From: Sipunculus nudus
Lineage: Eukaryota > Annelida > Sipuncula > Golfingiida > Sipunculidae
Assembly (NCBI GenBank): GCA_026874595.1
Contig: CM049316.1
Span: 53,515,676-53,579,675, forward strand
Direction of reading: 5' to 3'
Length of the DNA stretch: 64,000 bases
Shown here: one piece after another, positions 1-13,800 of the stretch
Layout of the letters: each line of letters starts with the position of its first letter
Numbering within the stretch: position 1 is the first letter of the stretch
Program-made: the position numbers and the translations under genes
The notes under the pieces: generated by a model
Told to the model about the DNA's origin: nothing
Databases searched by the model: none
The model's input: only the letters and a program-made list of their open reading frames with translations

Positions 1-5
1 AATGC

Positions 6-7
<2 letters not shown>

Positions 8-39
<32 letters not shown>
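8..39. repeat. (TA)n microsatellite
   Basis: An uninterrupted run of about 16 TA dinucleotides lies at the left edge of the window. Confidence 0.95.
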
Positions 40-42
<3 letters not shown>

Positions 43-839
43 ATAACTAGCTCAGCTTATTATTAGTCATCTGAGCAATAGCAGCGGTTCTTTGTCTGTC
101 ATCAGTCCATCATGCTGTCCAGCCCCTAAGTTTGTTAACAAGGCACATTTTGAAACCATTGGACCTACAAATCTGAAATTTAACTTGCAAGTTCTCCTGC
201 AAACAAGGTCACTTTGATTTCATTCCTTAAGGAAAAACCTCAATTTTCCATAAAAAATTTTTATACACTTCCTTTTATCAAAATCACAAAAGCTGTTTTT
301 TTTCTCTATGGCATGCTTATTCCTTTATGTGTTTCCTATATACATGCTAAAAATTCCTTCAGTATTGTGTAATTTCTTGAAGTTATGGCCCTGAACATAA
401 TGCAGTTTAGTATAAAAATCAGGAAAGATATTAACTCACTTAACATGATAATTGATGAAGCTAGAGACTTTTTTTTCAGGCATATAACTTATATAATCAG
501 AATTCAATTATATACACAAAATAAGATATGGATTTGTAAATTTTTTAATATTAGTATAAATTATAAATTTGGTACCTTAAAATTTGCCCAACATTGACCA
601 TGGCACATCTTTTTCATGTAAGCTACTGTTTCACTTTTTAATTTTCACAGCATGTAATTTTATTTAATCTCTTTAAATCTTAAATTAAGGAAAAACTAAA
701 ACATTAGGCTAGTTATTGAATTTGTTTGGGAGCCTGTGTTGTATTCACTTGCATTGTCAAGCTGCAGGCAGCCCACTTCTGGTCACTGGAAGTTAGCTAT
801 GCCAGCGTATCTAATTTGTAATAGGTCACTTTGTAGCAG

Positions 840-2400
840 GGGTCACAGGTGTACAGCTATTCTCACTTCTCGCATCACCACCCTCCCCCACTCCCCCCCC
901 CCCCCCCAACCAAGTGTAATGCAACATTTGTTGTTGTTTGAAATGCATTTTCTTAATTTTAAAGCTATTTCCACTCCATTATACAACACTTTTCTAATTC
1001 AAGAGTAATCCAGAAGATGCCATGTTGTGGTAATGTAGAATTTTTAAAGGTAATAATTATCTTTTAAATAATTTTAACAAATTATGATCAAACCCATTAG
1101 TATGCATAATTTGATAATTATTTTATGAGCTCAGTTATGGCTAAATACTGAAGGTGCAATTTAAAATTGTGAATTCTGAATCAATTCATACTTTCAGACA
1201 TTTATTGTTTGCACATTTATAAAATATACATATTTTTAGGGGGAAAATAAATACATCTCTATGCATATGCAAACACAGCTGTTCAGTTATTCTCTGATAT
1301 AACCCCCACCCCCTACCCGTCAAGTGTAATGCAGTAATTGTTATTGTTTGAAATTCATTTCCTTAATTGTAATGCTGTTTCCACTCCAATATTCTAAACT
1401 TTTCATGAAATAATAATTCAAGGAGTAATCCAGAAGATGCCATGCTGTGGTAATGGAGCATTTCTAAAGAAATCAATTTTCTGTAAAATAATTTTAACTT
1501 ATTATAATATAGTTAAACCAATCAGTATGCATAAATTGATAATATATGAGCCAAATTATGGATAAATAAAGGCACAATTGAGAATAAGAATATCTTAATC
1601 AAGTTTTATTTTCAGATATTTATTGTTTTGTTATGAAATATATTTCTTTGGAAAAAAAATAAATAAAAACATTTGTATGCATAACATTGTGTTATCTGAC
1701 AAAATTAGGGTTGTGTGATGATGCAATTTAGAATTGTGAATTAACTTATATTTTCAGATATATGTTATATTTGAAATGTATAAAAATTATAAACTTTTAA
1801 AAAAAATATGATGTAATGAAAAAATTTTCCTGCCTCAGCATAATGGGAAATAAGCAATCAGCTTATCAGTTCTGTATGTATATGCAGCGGTGTTTTAACT
1901 CCCACCATTCCCCCACCCCCTGCCATTTTGCCCTTGTTACTGTGCACTGGGAATATAAGTTTTACTGCAAATGTATAAAATGTTTTAAATTTAACAAAAT
2001 TAGTATAAGAAAAAAATTAAGTTCTTATTGAAATATATATTCTTGCCTCAAGAGAATCAGACATAAAGTGATCAGCTCTGTCTGTCCATCATCTCTCTGT
2101 GTATGATTTAAAATATTTTATTATGAACTTTTATCCTATAAGCACTGTTGAAATAACTTTCACATGCTTTTTAGCTATGTATATGGATTTAAGCTATTAA
2201 TGTCTGAAATTTGAAAGCAGCTTATATATTCAGATGTGTAATATTTAAAATGTATACAATTCATATACTTGAAAACAATATGATATAATATATAAAAGAG
2301 GATCTAATGCAATCATTTGTTTATTATTTTCCTGCCCAGCAGCACAGGAGATAAAGTGATCAGCTATGTTTGTGTACCTGTCAGTTTGTCAATTTTTAAA
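840..2400 (+). repeat. About 410-bp degenerate tandem repeats with C-rich tracts inside family F
   Basis: A block running from a C-rich stretch (886-908) through AAGTGTAATGCA and ATCCAGAAGATGCCATG recurs about 410 bp later (C-rich 1301-1316, AAGTGTAATGCA near 1321). Weaker matches follow near 1890-2030 and, beyond the family A insertion, at 3500-3600. The frames here are short and show no protein features. Confidence 0.6.
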
Positions 2401-2427
2401 TATTCAGCAATTGCAAATTGACTTTTT

Positions 2428-3465
2428 AGCCCTCAGCCCTTAGGCTGATGGGCTATTGTCGTCACCCAAGCTGTCCGTCCGTCCGTCCGTCCGTCCGGCG
2501 TCCGTTAACTTTTACCTTGTGAGCGTGATATCTTGAAAAGGATTCACTGTCAGAATTTTATTTCCTCGGTAAAGATGTATATCGACAAAATCTCAGTCAA
2601 GTTCGAAGATGGGTGACCTTGACCTATTTTTCTACATTTTAGAGCTGATTATAGAAAAACACTTAGATGCTTATTACTCAGGAACCATTTGGTGGATTTT
2701 CACAAAACTTACTATGATTATTGGGACTGATAGTCTGTACCTGCTATACAAGTTTGGTGGCGCCACCTACAATTTCTGATTTTTAATGAATTTTTATCGT
2801 ATTTTTCAACTTTGGGCTTGTGAGCGGGATATCTCGAAAAGGATTCACCGTAAGAATTTTATTTTTTTGGTGATGATTGTATATTGACAAAATCTCAGTC
2901 AATTCGAAGATGGGTGACCTTGACCTATTTTTCTATGTTTAAGAGCTGATTATAGAAAAAATGTTTAGAAGCTTATTTCTCAGGAACCATTGGATGGATT
3001 TTCACAATACTTACTATGATAATAGGGACTGATGGTCTGTAACTGCTGCGCAAGTTTGGGGGTGCCACCTGCAATTTCAGATTTTATATTGAATTTTTCT
3101 TGGATTTTTCAACTTTGGCCTTGTGAGCGGGATATCTCTAAAAGGATTCACAATAGGAATTTTATTTCTTTGGTGAAGATGTATATCAACAAAAATCTCA
3201 TTCATGTTTGAAGATGGGTGACCTTGACCTACTTTTCAAGGTCACAGAGCTTATAATAGAATAAAACTTAGAAGTTTATTTTTCAGGAAGCATTTGGTGG
3301 ATTGTTATGAATCATGGTACATACCTCTCCATTTTAAATTTATAACTGAGACATGTACAGATATACATCCATGTGAGAACAGATATTTAGTACTTGTTAC
3401 TGTTACCATCTCTAAACACTGTTCTTTTGGCTGAGGGCTTTTGTCAGCTTCTGCTGATATTCTAG
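2428..3465 (+). mobile_element. Family A HINE-like transposon, copy 1 (complete)
   Basis: This is a complete non-autonomous element of about 1.04 kb. It starts with AGCCCTCAGCC after a T-run. A (GTCC)n microsatellite follows (about 2472-2497), then three tandem core units of about 301-303 bp, each beginning GTGAGCG-GATATC (2519, 2820, 3123). Near the 3' end comes the inverted copy GGCTGAGGGCT (3429-3439), then a hairpin TCAGC-TTCT-GCTGA (3444-3457) and a terminal CTAG before TT. Subterminal inverted repeat, GTCY-type microsatellite, tandem core, 3' hairpin and T/T insertion are the hallmarks of Helentron-associated elements such as bivalve pearl/CvA. It is nearly identical in architecture to the copy at 45182-46217. 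No coding capacity. Confidence 0.8.
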
Positions 3466-3539
3466 TTTTACTTGTATGCACTGATGAATTAAATTTCATA
3501 TCTTGTATATGCAGAGATGCTGTAACTCCCACAATTCGA

Positions 3540-3558
3540 CCCCCCCCCCCCCCCCCCC
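3540..3558 (+). repeat. Poly-C tract (about 19 C)
   Basis: A pure C homopolymer, one of many long C/G runs here (also about 20255-20269, 30024-30039, 37251-37271, 53818-53831, 62805-62823, 63130-63141 and 63193-63208). Confidence 0.9.
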
Positions 3559-3787
3559 ATCAAGTCTGTGCACCTGTGCACTGGGGTTTTCATTTAGTTG
3601 ACATTGCAACTGTTAACATTTAATAAATTTGAACAAAAAAATTCATAATCATCAATACAAACCTAGCATGTTAATCATCCCTGGCCAATATTACCTTTTC
3701 CTCTCAGACATTATCTCCATTTGTTATTATTTCAGATTTTTACCTTCAAGGTCAACTTCAGCTGAGCAGTGACCCATGGGTCCCTTG

Positions 3788-4305
3788 TTTTTGTAACAGA
3801 GATTTTGTAGCAGGTTAATGTTATTAAACTTGACTATTCCACTTGGTAGAGACATTCAGTTTTAACCTTTCAGGAGATGTAACTTTTAACTGCAGTGATG
3901 TATTTGATGTAATTGCTTGACCCAGAAAAAGGACCATTATTTTTTTAGTCATGCGACGGGAGATTTGCATCATTTACACCAGACTTGAAACATTTGCAGC
4001 AAATTTGTTCTTGATTTCTAATGTGTGAACAGTCAGCAGCATAGATTATAGAATATGGCAATTTAGCAGCTGATTTGCAGTCACATACTGGGGTCTTTAA
4101 CTGTCTTGGCTGCTGAACCAGAAGCTCACACAGAAGTTGGTCCTTCCTCCATATATGTACTAGAAATATTATCAATGATATATATGTAGTGTGTTAGCTT
4201 ACATACTGTAAGATCACTATAGCTGTACTCATGACTTTGCATACTGATTTCATCTTTTCTGCAGGAAGGTTAAAGGGAGGCAGCAACCAGACATGGGGTC
4301 AATTA
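3788..4305. other. No feature recognised
   Basis: AT-rich sequence. A minus-strand open frame at 3945-4175 (76 codons) contains several cysteines, but I see no domain and no splice or polyA support, so I treat it as chance. Confidence 0.5.
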
Positions 4306-4450
4306 CAGTTGTTCTTTTACTATTGCTATTACTATTCTTTTCAATTTCTGATATTACTATTACTATTACCACATTTTACTATCTATTAATATTACTATTA
4401 CTTTTGCTTGGGCATCTATTACTTTTAATGTTACTATTAATATAACTTAT
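4306..4450 (+). repeat. (TATTAC/TACTAT)n degenerate microsatellite
   Basis: Irregular repetition of ATTACTATTACT-type words over about 140 bp. The same motif family recurs at 7728-7850, just before the 23-bp satellite. Confidence 0.8.
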
Positions 4451-5770
4451 GCTGATTGGAGGATTCCAGACCTTACACAGTCATCAGTGCTATAAACTAG
4501 TATTACAGTCCCAAGTATAAACTTATATTACAAGCACCTATATCACCAAGTTTTAAACACAATTTTCCTATATTCTTAAAGTTAAACTGTGACTTTAAAG
4601 GCTAAATGATACTGGGGACCGTATTTTTTTCATTCTTTCATTATTTAATTCTGTTCATTTATATATTAAAACCTAAATGATCAATGTTTTCCTTACATTG
4701 GTTTATTGATATGTTTATGTACATTTTTCATATAAATTACTAGACAAAGCAATTTCCTTGCAAAGGGATTTGTAAGTATATCTTATCATTCAGGGTTAGT
4801 ATTCATTATATTTAAGCATTTATTTACCATACCAATTCTAAATAAAAATATAGCACTTAAAGGTAATTCGTTGCATATTCATAAGTGTGACATATTGTCA
4901 TATTACATAATGAAGTTAAGGTTTTATGGCTAACTTTTTAATCATCACAGTATTTCCTCTTGGTTTTCTTCTGGTGATGAATTAATATAGGGTTATGCCC
5001 TGTTTCCCAATCCTTATTGACATATTCAAGAAAAATACTGTTTACATCAACATTCTGGACAGAACCATGCAAACTGGAGACAAGACTACCCTAGCTTTGG
5101 GGTGTATATCTCCATTTTGATATGATGCCATATTATATTCCATTGCCTGGACACCTTGTGTGTGGACAAAGAGGAGGTAACTTTACAATATTGGTAGCAT
5201 GCGTGACCTGTTTTCCTCAGGCATGTCCTTTTTCACTACAATAATCTATTTTACCATTTCCCATTCTTCAGATGTGAGAAATGTTCCTAGTTTGTCAATA
5301 TCCAAATTTCCTGTGTCAAAACGGGCATAATAATATTGTTAAAATTTAAATTTTCAAAATATAAATTAACATAATTAAAGATGCTGATAGGAGGTCTGCA
5401 AAATTAGTACTGTAAAAAACAGATTAAGTATTAAGAATAAAAGAATAATTTTAAAAGAATATGTACATACAAGTTTACTAGATAATAAATGTGCTAGTAA
5501 TATGAGTTTATTCAAGTGATTGTAGTACTTTTGTGAGTTTATAGCATTGTAGGCTTCACAAGTTCTAGAATGCCAAAAGTCTAGGCAGCTGGCAATGTTT
5601 GACACAGATTATATGAGTCTGCGCAGCAGGCTGCCTAAACCTGTCCTTAATAAAATGGAAAGATTGAAAATTTTAACTAGTTTATTTAATACCTAAATGT
5701 ATAACTTAATATACTTTTTTGGTAGTGAAAACACCATTGGCTTATCAACATTATCCGGTTAAATATTATA
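4451..5770. other. AT-rich intergenic or intronic DNA, no gene seen
   Basis: No exon-like frame with splice sites, no RNA gene and no repeat boundary could be recognised. The minus frame at 5375-5605 is low-complexity and hydrophobic, and looks like chance. Confidence 0.5.
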
Positions 5771-5773
5771 ATT

Positions 5774-6792
5774 AGGGCCCTGCTTGTCAAGCCCTGCCCT
5801 ATAGTGATCACCGTGTCAGTCTGTCCTTCCGTACTTCCGTTCTTCCGTCAGTGACACTTTCTTTCACGCATGATGACTCAACAACAACATACTGCAGCTT
5901 TCCCACATTCGCAGGGGTGATTGGTACCTATGAGGCCTCCAGACCTATCAAATTACAGACTTGTTGGAATTCCAAAATGGCCACCACAGCCCAATTACAG
6001 ATATTCTTTCGCGCGCGATAATTCAACAACAACATACTGTAGCTTTCCCAAATTCACAGGGATGATTAATATCTATTAGGGCTCCAGACCTATCAAATTA
6101 CAGACTTGTGGGAATTCCAATATGGCCACTACAGCTCAATTGCTGATTTTCTTTCGTCCCTGATAACTCAACAACAACATACTGCAGCTTTCCCAAATAC
6201 ACAGGGATGATTGATACCTATGAGGGCTCCAGACCTATTGAAAAACAGACCTGTTGGAATTCCAATATGGCCTCCACAGCCCAATTGCTGATTTTCTTTT
6301 GTGCACGATATCTCAACAACAACAAACTGCAGTTTTTCCACATTCACAGGGATGATTGGTACCTATAAGGGATCCAGACCTATTGAAAAAAAGACCTGTT
6401 GGAATTCCAATATGGCCGCCACAGCCTAATCGCTGATTTTCTTTCGTGCGCAATAACTTAACAACAACCTACTGCAGCTGTCCCAATTTTACAGGGATCA
6501 TTGGTGCCTATGAGCCTGAGGGCTCCAGACCTATTGGATAACAGACTGGCTCAAAATCAAATATGGCTAACAGATTACATTCGGTGATTTTCTATTGCAC
6601 ACATTATTTCAGACATATCTTCTTTAATATCATTTGATCCAGTAGGATTTTTTCCCTCATGCATATGGATAAAAACCTGTTTCTGTTTGTCATATTTTTC
6701 AAATTTAACTCAATTTTTCACCCATATGGAAACTAGTCCAGCACTCTCAGAAACGCAGGGCCCTCTGCGGACCGTTGTCCAACAACATATAG
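5774..6792 (+). mobile_element. Family C HINE-like transposon (complete)
   Basis: This 1.02-kb non-autonomous element opens with AGGGCCCTGC (5774-5783), whose exact reverse complement GCAGGGCCCT lies at 6755-6764. A CTGTCC/TTCCGT microsatellite-like stretch (about 5820-5850) leads into about five tandem units of roughly 145 bp. Each unit has CAACAACAACATACTGCAG and GGAATTCCAATATGGCC. Ten bases after the right inverted repeat comes a hairpin GTTGT-CCA-ACAAC (6774-6786), then ATATAG and a T-run. The blueprint is that of family A, but the primary sequence is unrelated. No open frame of note. Confidence 0.75.
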
Positions 6793-6810
6793 TTTTTTCT
6801 TGTGTGTGTC

Positions 6811-7300
6811 TACGCTCCCGAAGCAGCAGAAATCTTGCGCTTCAAAAGAAGCAACTGATTTTCACGCTGCCAGCTTTGACGTTTTATGATATATTTAGAC
6901 ACCAGATGGCGGTTCGTTGTCCGCTGATAAAAACGTGCGTATGATGTGACAAGCAGCCAATCAGATGCCAATAAACAAACACTCGACAGGCATCCTGGCT
7001 CCGCCCATTGCTGCACTTCAAGCGCCGCTGGATGAGTTTCCGGTCTAATTAAAATTGCTCCCTCTGCATTCTCGCATCATCGACCGATTTGATCATGATT
7101 ATGTCACTCAAAACGAAATAAACATGATTGGCTCCGTTTAATCCTCGCTTGGCTTTGTCTTCCAGCACAAGGTCTCATCTGATTGGACAAAAATACAGTG
7201 CTCTCGTCTGGTGTAGCAATTCAGGATACGAGGTCATAACAAACAGCGCCTTACGATATAGGTAGTGGCCCTATAGGTAAAGCGCTGTGTAAAGAGCATA
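6811..7300 (+). mobile_element. Family H MITE, copy 1 (internally deleted)
   Basis: This non-autonomous DNA transposon is bounded by TACGCTC and GAGCATA. A 9-bp direct repeat GTGTGTGTC flanks it on both sides (6802-6810 and 7301-7309). At 490 bp it is about 209 bp shorter than the copies at 27851 and 46428, missing an internal block. Superfamily is not assignable from sequence alone. An 8-9 bp duplication fits Mutator-like, Merlin or hAT-type transposases. The minus frame at 6810-7016 is a shadow of the repeat and recurs as a similar frame in copy 2. Confidence 0.8.
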
Positions 7301-7309
7301 GTGTGTGTC

Positions 7310-7727
7310 ATTTTGATCTGCATCATGAAAAGCTAACTAGCTGGTGAAAACAAGTCTAGGTGCATTTCTGAGTATGTATATGGATTCATTTTTGTGAGAT
7401 AAGTGGTACATTTCACAATTATAATCAACAATTTATCTGGCTCTTAACAGCAAACATGCCTCTATATCCATGTTTAAGTAATCAGAAGTTAGATGGTGCT
7501 AGGGAACTTATTTGGCTGAGATCTGCTCTGTCCAGTAGTACTCTTATGTAACTAGCACCAGTGGTCACTATGCACCTGCATAACAGCTGGCCCCTGCTTG
7601 CCTTTACAACAGGCAGATCCTGGCCAGTCACTGGACAGGACTGAGTCTGTTCAGTATTATTTGCTGATATGCTTCATGACCGAATAGGTCATAGGAAATA
7701 ATAGAAAGTAATATGTATTACTCTAAT
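7310..7727. other. No feature recognised
   Basis: Non-repetitive-looking sequence between MITE H and the microsatellite that precedes the satellite. No frame or RNA gene seen. Confidence 0.5.
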
Positions 7728-7850
7728 ACTTTGCCTTCTGTTTCTTTTAATATTACCATTACAGCTCAATTTTTTTAGTTTATTACTGTTACTATAACTA
7801 TTACATGAAAAAAGCTGTAATAGTCTATTACTATTTCTATTACTATAACC
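7728..7850 (+). repeat. (TATTAC)n-like degenerate microsatellite abutting the satellite
   Basis: Repeated ATTACTATTAC words run straight into the first satellite unit (ACTATAACCCTGCTC). Confidence 0.7.
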
Positions 7851-10800
7851 CTGCTCTGTGCTTAAATAATATCCTATTCTATGCTTACATATAACCCTGC
7901 TCTGTGCTTATATATAACCCTGCTCTGTGCTTATATATAACCCTGCTCTGTACTTATATATAACCCTGCTCTGTTCTTATATATAACCCTGCTCTGTACT
8001 CACATATAACCCTGCTCTGTGGTTATATATAACCCTGCTCTGTACTTACATATAACCCCACTCTGTGCTTATATATAACCTTGCTCTGTGCTTAAATATT
8101 ATCCTATTCTGTGCTTACATATAACCCTACTCTGTGCTTATATATAACCCTGCTTTGTACTTACATATAACCACACTCTATGCTTATATATAACCCTGCT
8201 CTGTACTTATATATAACCCTGTTCTGTACTTATAAATAACCACACTCTGTGCTTATATATAACCCTGCTCTGTACTTATATATAACCCTGCTCTGTTCTT
8301 ATATATAACCCTGCTCTGTACTCACATATAACCCTGCTCTGTGGTTATATATAACCCTGCTCTGTACTTACATATAACCCCACTCTGTGCTTATATATAA
8401 CCTTGCTCTGTGCTTAAATATTATCCTATTCTGTGCTTACATATAACCCTACTCTGTGCTTATATATAACCCTGCTTTGTACTTACATATAACCACACTA
8501 TGCTTATATATAACCCTGCTCTGTTCTTATATATAACCCTGCTCTGTACTCACATATAACCCTGCTCTGTGCTCATATATAACCCTGCTCTATACTTACA
8601 TATAACCCCACTCTGTGCTTATATATAACCTTGCTCTGTGCTTAAATATTATCCTATTCTGTGCTTACATATAACCCTACTCTGTGCTTATATATAACCC
8701 TGCTTTGTACTTACATATAACCACACTCTATGCTTATATATAACCCTGCTCTGTTCTTATATATAACCCTGCTCTGTACTCACATATAACCCTGCTCTGT
8801 GCTTATATATAACCCTGCTCTGTACTTACATATGACCACACTCTGTGCTTATATATAACCCTGCTCTGTACTTACATATAACCACAATCTGTGCTTATTT
8901 ATAATCCTGCTCTGTACTTACATATAACCCCACTCTGTGCTTATATATAACCCTACTCTGTGCTTATATATAACCATGCTCTGTACTTACATATGACCAC
9001 ACTCTGTGCTTATATTTAACCCTACTCTGTACTTACATATAACAACACTCTGTGCTTATATATAACCCTGTTCTGTACTTATATATAACCACACTCTGTG
9101 CTTATATATAACCCTGCTTTGTACTTACATATAACCACACTCTATGCTTATATATAACCCTGCTCTGTTCTTATATATAACCCTGCTCTGTACTCACATA
9201 TAACCCTGCTCTGTGCTTATATATAACCCTGCTCTGTACTTACATATGACCACAATCTGTGCTTATTTATAATCCTGCTCTGTACTTACATATAACCCCA
9301 CACTGTGCTTATATATAACCCTACTCTGTGCTTATATATAACCATGCTCTGTACTTACATATGACCACACTCTGTGCTTATATTTAACCCTACTCTGTAC
9401 TTACATATAACCACACTCTGTGCTTATATATAACCCTGTTCTGTACTTATATATAACCAGACTCTGTGCTCATATATAACCCTGCTCTGTACTCACATAT
9501 AACCCTGCTCTGTGCTTATATATAACCCTGCTCTGTACTTACATATGACCACACTCTGTGCTTATATATAACCCTACTCTGTACTTACATATAACCACAC
9601 TCTGTGCTTATATATAACCCTGTTCTGTACTTATATATAACCAGACTCTGTGCTCATATATAAGCCTGCTCTGTACTTACATATAACCACACTCTGTGCT
9701 TATTTATAATTCTGCTCTGTACTTACATATAACCACACTCTGTGCTTATATATAACCCTGTTCTGTACTTATATATAACCAGACTCTGTGCTCATATATA
9801 AGCCTGCTCTGTACTTACATATAACCACACTCTGTGCTTATTTATAATCCTGCTCTGTACTTACATATAACCACACTCTGTGCTTATATATAACCCTGTT
9901 CTGTACTTATATATAACCAGACTCTGTGCTCATATATAAGCCTGCTCTGTACTTACATATAACCACACTCTGTGCTTATTTATAATCCTGCTCTGTACTT
10001 ACATATGACCACACTCTGTGCTTATATATAACCCTGCTCTGTACTTACATATAACCACAATCTGTGCTTATTTATAATCCTGCTCTGTACTTACATATAA
10101 CCCCACACTGTGCTTATATATAACCCTACTCTGTGCTTATATATAACCATGCTCTGTACTTACATATGACCACACTCTGTGCTTATATTTAACCCTACTC
10201 TGTACTTACATATAACCACACTCTGTGCTTATATATAACCCTGTTCTGTACTTATATATAACCAGACTCTGTGCTCATATATAAGCCTGCTCTGTACTTA
10301 CATATAACCACACTCTGTGCTTATTTATAATCCTGCTCTGTACTTACATATAACCACACTCTGTGCTTATATATAACCCTGTTCTGTACTTATATATAAC
10401 CAGACTCTGTGCTTATATATAACCCTGCTCTGTACTTATATATAACCCTGCTCTGTACTCACATATAACCCTGCTCTGTGATTATATAAAACCCTGCTCT
10501 GTACTTACATATGACCACACTCTGTGCTTATATATAACCCTGCTCTGTACTTACATATAACCACACTCTGTGCTTATTTATAATCCTGCTCTGTATTTAC
10601 ATATAACCCCACTCTGTGCTTATATATAACCCTACTCTGTGCTTGTATATAACCCTGCTCTGTACTTACATATAACCACACTCTGTGCTTATATATAACC
10701 CTGTTCTGTACTTATATATAACCAGACTCTGTGCTTATATATAAGCCTGCTCTGTACTTACATATAACCACACTCTGTGCTTATATATAACCCTGTTCTG

Positions 10801-13800
10801 TACTTATATATAACCAGACTCTGTGCTTATATATAAGCCTGCTCTGTACTTACATATAACCACACTCTGTGCTTATTTATAATCCTGCTCTGTACTTACA
10901 TATAACCACACTCTGTGCTTATATATAACCCTGTTCTGTACTTATATATAACCAGACTCTGTGCTTATATATAACCCTACTCTGTACTTATATATAACCA
11001 GACTCTGTGCTTATATATAACCCTACTCTGTACTCACATATAACCCTGCTCTGTGATTATATATAACCCTACTCTGTGCTTGTATTTAACCCTGCTCTGT
11101 ACTTATATATAACCAGACTCTGTGCTTATATATAAGCCTGCTCTGTACTTACATATAACCACACTCTGTGCTTATATATAATCCTGCTCTGTACTTACAT
11201 ATAACCCCCTCTGTGCTTATATATAACCCTACTCTGTGCTTGTATTTAACCCTGCTCTGTACTTATATATAACCAGACTCTGTGCTTATATATAAGCCTG
11301 CTCTGTACTTACATATAACCACACTCTGTGCTTATATATAATCCTGCTCTGTACTTACATATAACCCCACTCTGTGCTTACATATAACCACACTCTGTGC
11401 TTATATATAACCCTGCTCTGTACTTACATATAACCACACTCTGTGCTTATTTATAATCCTGCTCTGTACTTACATATAACCCCACTCTGTGCTTATATAT
11501 AACCCTACTCTGTGCTTGTATATAACCCTGCTCTGTACTTACATATAAGCACACTCTGTGCTTATATATAACCCTACTCTGTGCTTGTATATAACCCTGC
11601 TCTGTACTTACATATAAGCACACTCTGTGCTTATATATAACCCTGTTCTGTACTTATATATAACCAGACTCTGTGCTTATATATAATCCTGCTCTGTACT
11701 TACATATAACCCCACTCTGTGCTTATATATAACCCTACTCTGTGCTTGTATATAACCCTGCTCTGTACTTACATATAACCACACTCTGTGCTTATATATA
11801 ACCCTGTTCTGTACTTATATATAACCAGACTCTGTGCTTATATATAAACCTACTCTGTACTCACATATAACCCTGCTCTGTGATTATATATAACCCTGCT
11901 CTGTACTTACATATGACCACACTCTTTGCTTATATATAACCCTGCTCTGTACTATCATATAACCACACTCTGTGCTTATATATAATCCTGCTCTGTACTT
12001 ACATATAACCCCACTCTGTGCTTATATATAACTCTACTCTGTGCTTGTATATAACCCTGCTCTGTACTTACATATAACCACACTCTGTGCTTATATATAA
12101 CCCTGTTCTGTACTTATATATAACCAGACTCTGTGCTTATATATAAGCCTGCTCTGTGCTTATATATAACCAAACTCTGTGCTTATATATAACCCTGCTT
12201 TATACTTACATATAACCCCACTCTGTGCTTACATATAACCCTACTCTGTGCTTGTATATAACCCTGCTCTGAACTTACATATAAGCACACTGTGCTTATA
12301 TATAACCCTCTTCTGTACTTATATATAACCAGACTCTGTGCTTATATATAACCTTGCTCTGTACTTACATATAACCACACTCTGTGCTTATATATAACCC
12401 TGCTCTGTACTTACATATAACCAGACTCTGTGCTTATATATAACCCTGCTCTGTACTTACATATAAGCACACTCTGTGCTTATATATAACCCTGCTCTGT
12501 ACTTACATATAACCAGACTCTGTGCTTATATATAACCCTGCTCTGTACTTACATATAACCACACTCTGTGCTTATATATAATCCTGCTCTGTACTTACAT
12601 ATAACCCCACTCTGTGCTTATATATAACCCTACTCTGTGCTTGTATATAACCCTGCTCTGTACTTACATATAACCACACTCTGTGCTTATATATAACCCT
12701 GTTCTGTACTTATATATAACCAGACTCTGTGCTTATATATAACCCTGCTCTGTACTTACATATAACCACACTCTGTGCTTATATATAATCCTGCTCTGTA
12801 CTTACATATAACCCCTCTCTGTGCTTATATATAACCCTACTCTGTGCTTGTATATAACCCTGCTCTGTACTTACATATAAGCACACTCTGTGCTTATATA
12901 TAACCCTGTTCTGTACTTATATATAACCAGACTCTGTGCTTATATATAAGCCTGCTCTGTACTTACATATAAGCACACTCTGTGCTTATATATAATTCTG
13001 CTCTGTACTTACATATAACCACACTCTGTGCTTATATATAACCCTGTTCTGTACTTATATATAACCAGACTCTGTGCTTATATATAACCCTGCTCTGTAC
13101 TTACATATAACCACACTCTGTGCTTATATATAATCCTGCTCTGTGCTTGTATATAACCCTGCTCTGTACTTACATATAAGCACACTCTGTGCTTATATAT
13201 AACCCTGTTCTGTACTTATATATAACCAGACTCTGTGCTTATTTATAATCCTGCTCTGTACTTACATATAACCCCCTCTGTGCTTATATATAACCCTACT
13301 CTGTGCTTATATATAACCCTGTTCTGTACTTACATATAACCACACTCTGTGCTTATATATAATCCTGCTCTGTACTTACATATAACCCCACTCTGTGCTT
13401 ACATATAACCACACTCTGTGCTTATATATAACCCTGCTCTGTACTTACATATAACCACACTCTGTGCTTATTTATAATCCTGCTCTGTACTTACATATAA
13501 CCCCACTCTGTGCTTATATATAACCCTACTCTGTGCTTGTATATAACCCTGCTCTGTACTTACATATAAGCACACTCTGTGCTTATATATAACCCTGTTC
13601 TGTACTTATATATAACCAGACTCTGTGCTTATATATAATCCTGCTCTGTACTTACATATAACCCCACTCTGTGCTTATATATAACCCCACTCTGTGCTTG
13701 TATATAACCCTGCTCTGTACTTACATATAACCACACTCTGTGCTTATATATAACCCTCTTCTGTACTTATATATAACCAGACTCTGTGCTTATATATAAC

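Larger units (their letters stand above)
50..3787 (+). mobile_element. Family F composite repeat, copy 1 (Helentron/HINE-like, left boundary uncertain)
   Basis: This is an old, AT-rich, non-coding repeat. Homology to the copy at 33.2-38.5 kb is visible in several blocks: a 5' zone of AGCT and CTGTC words (near 50-110), a block at 380-650 matching 33360-33650, and poly-C-bearing internal repeats. Both copies end with the perfect 12-bp palindrome GACCCATGGGTC (3771-3782 here), then CTTG and a T-run. A terminal hairpin followed by a T-run is the layout of Helentron-type non-autonomous elements. Family A is inserted inside it. No transposase or Rep/helicase frame is visible. The 3' end is firmer than the 5' end. 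Confidence 0.5.
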
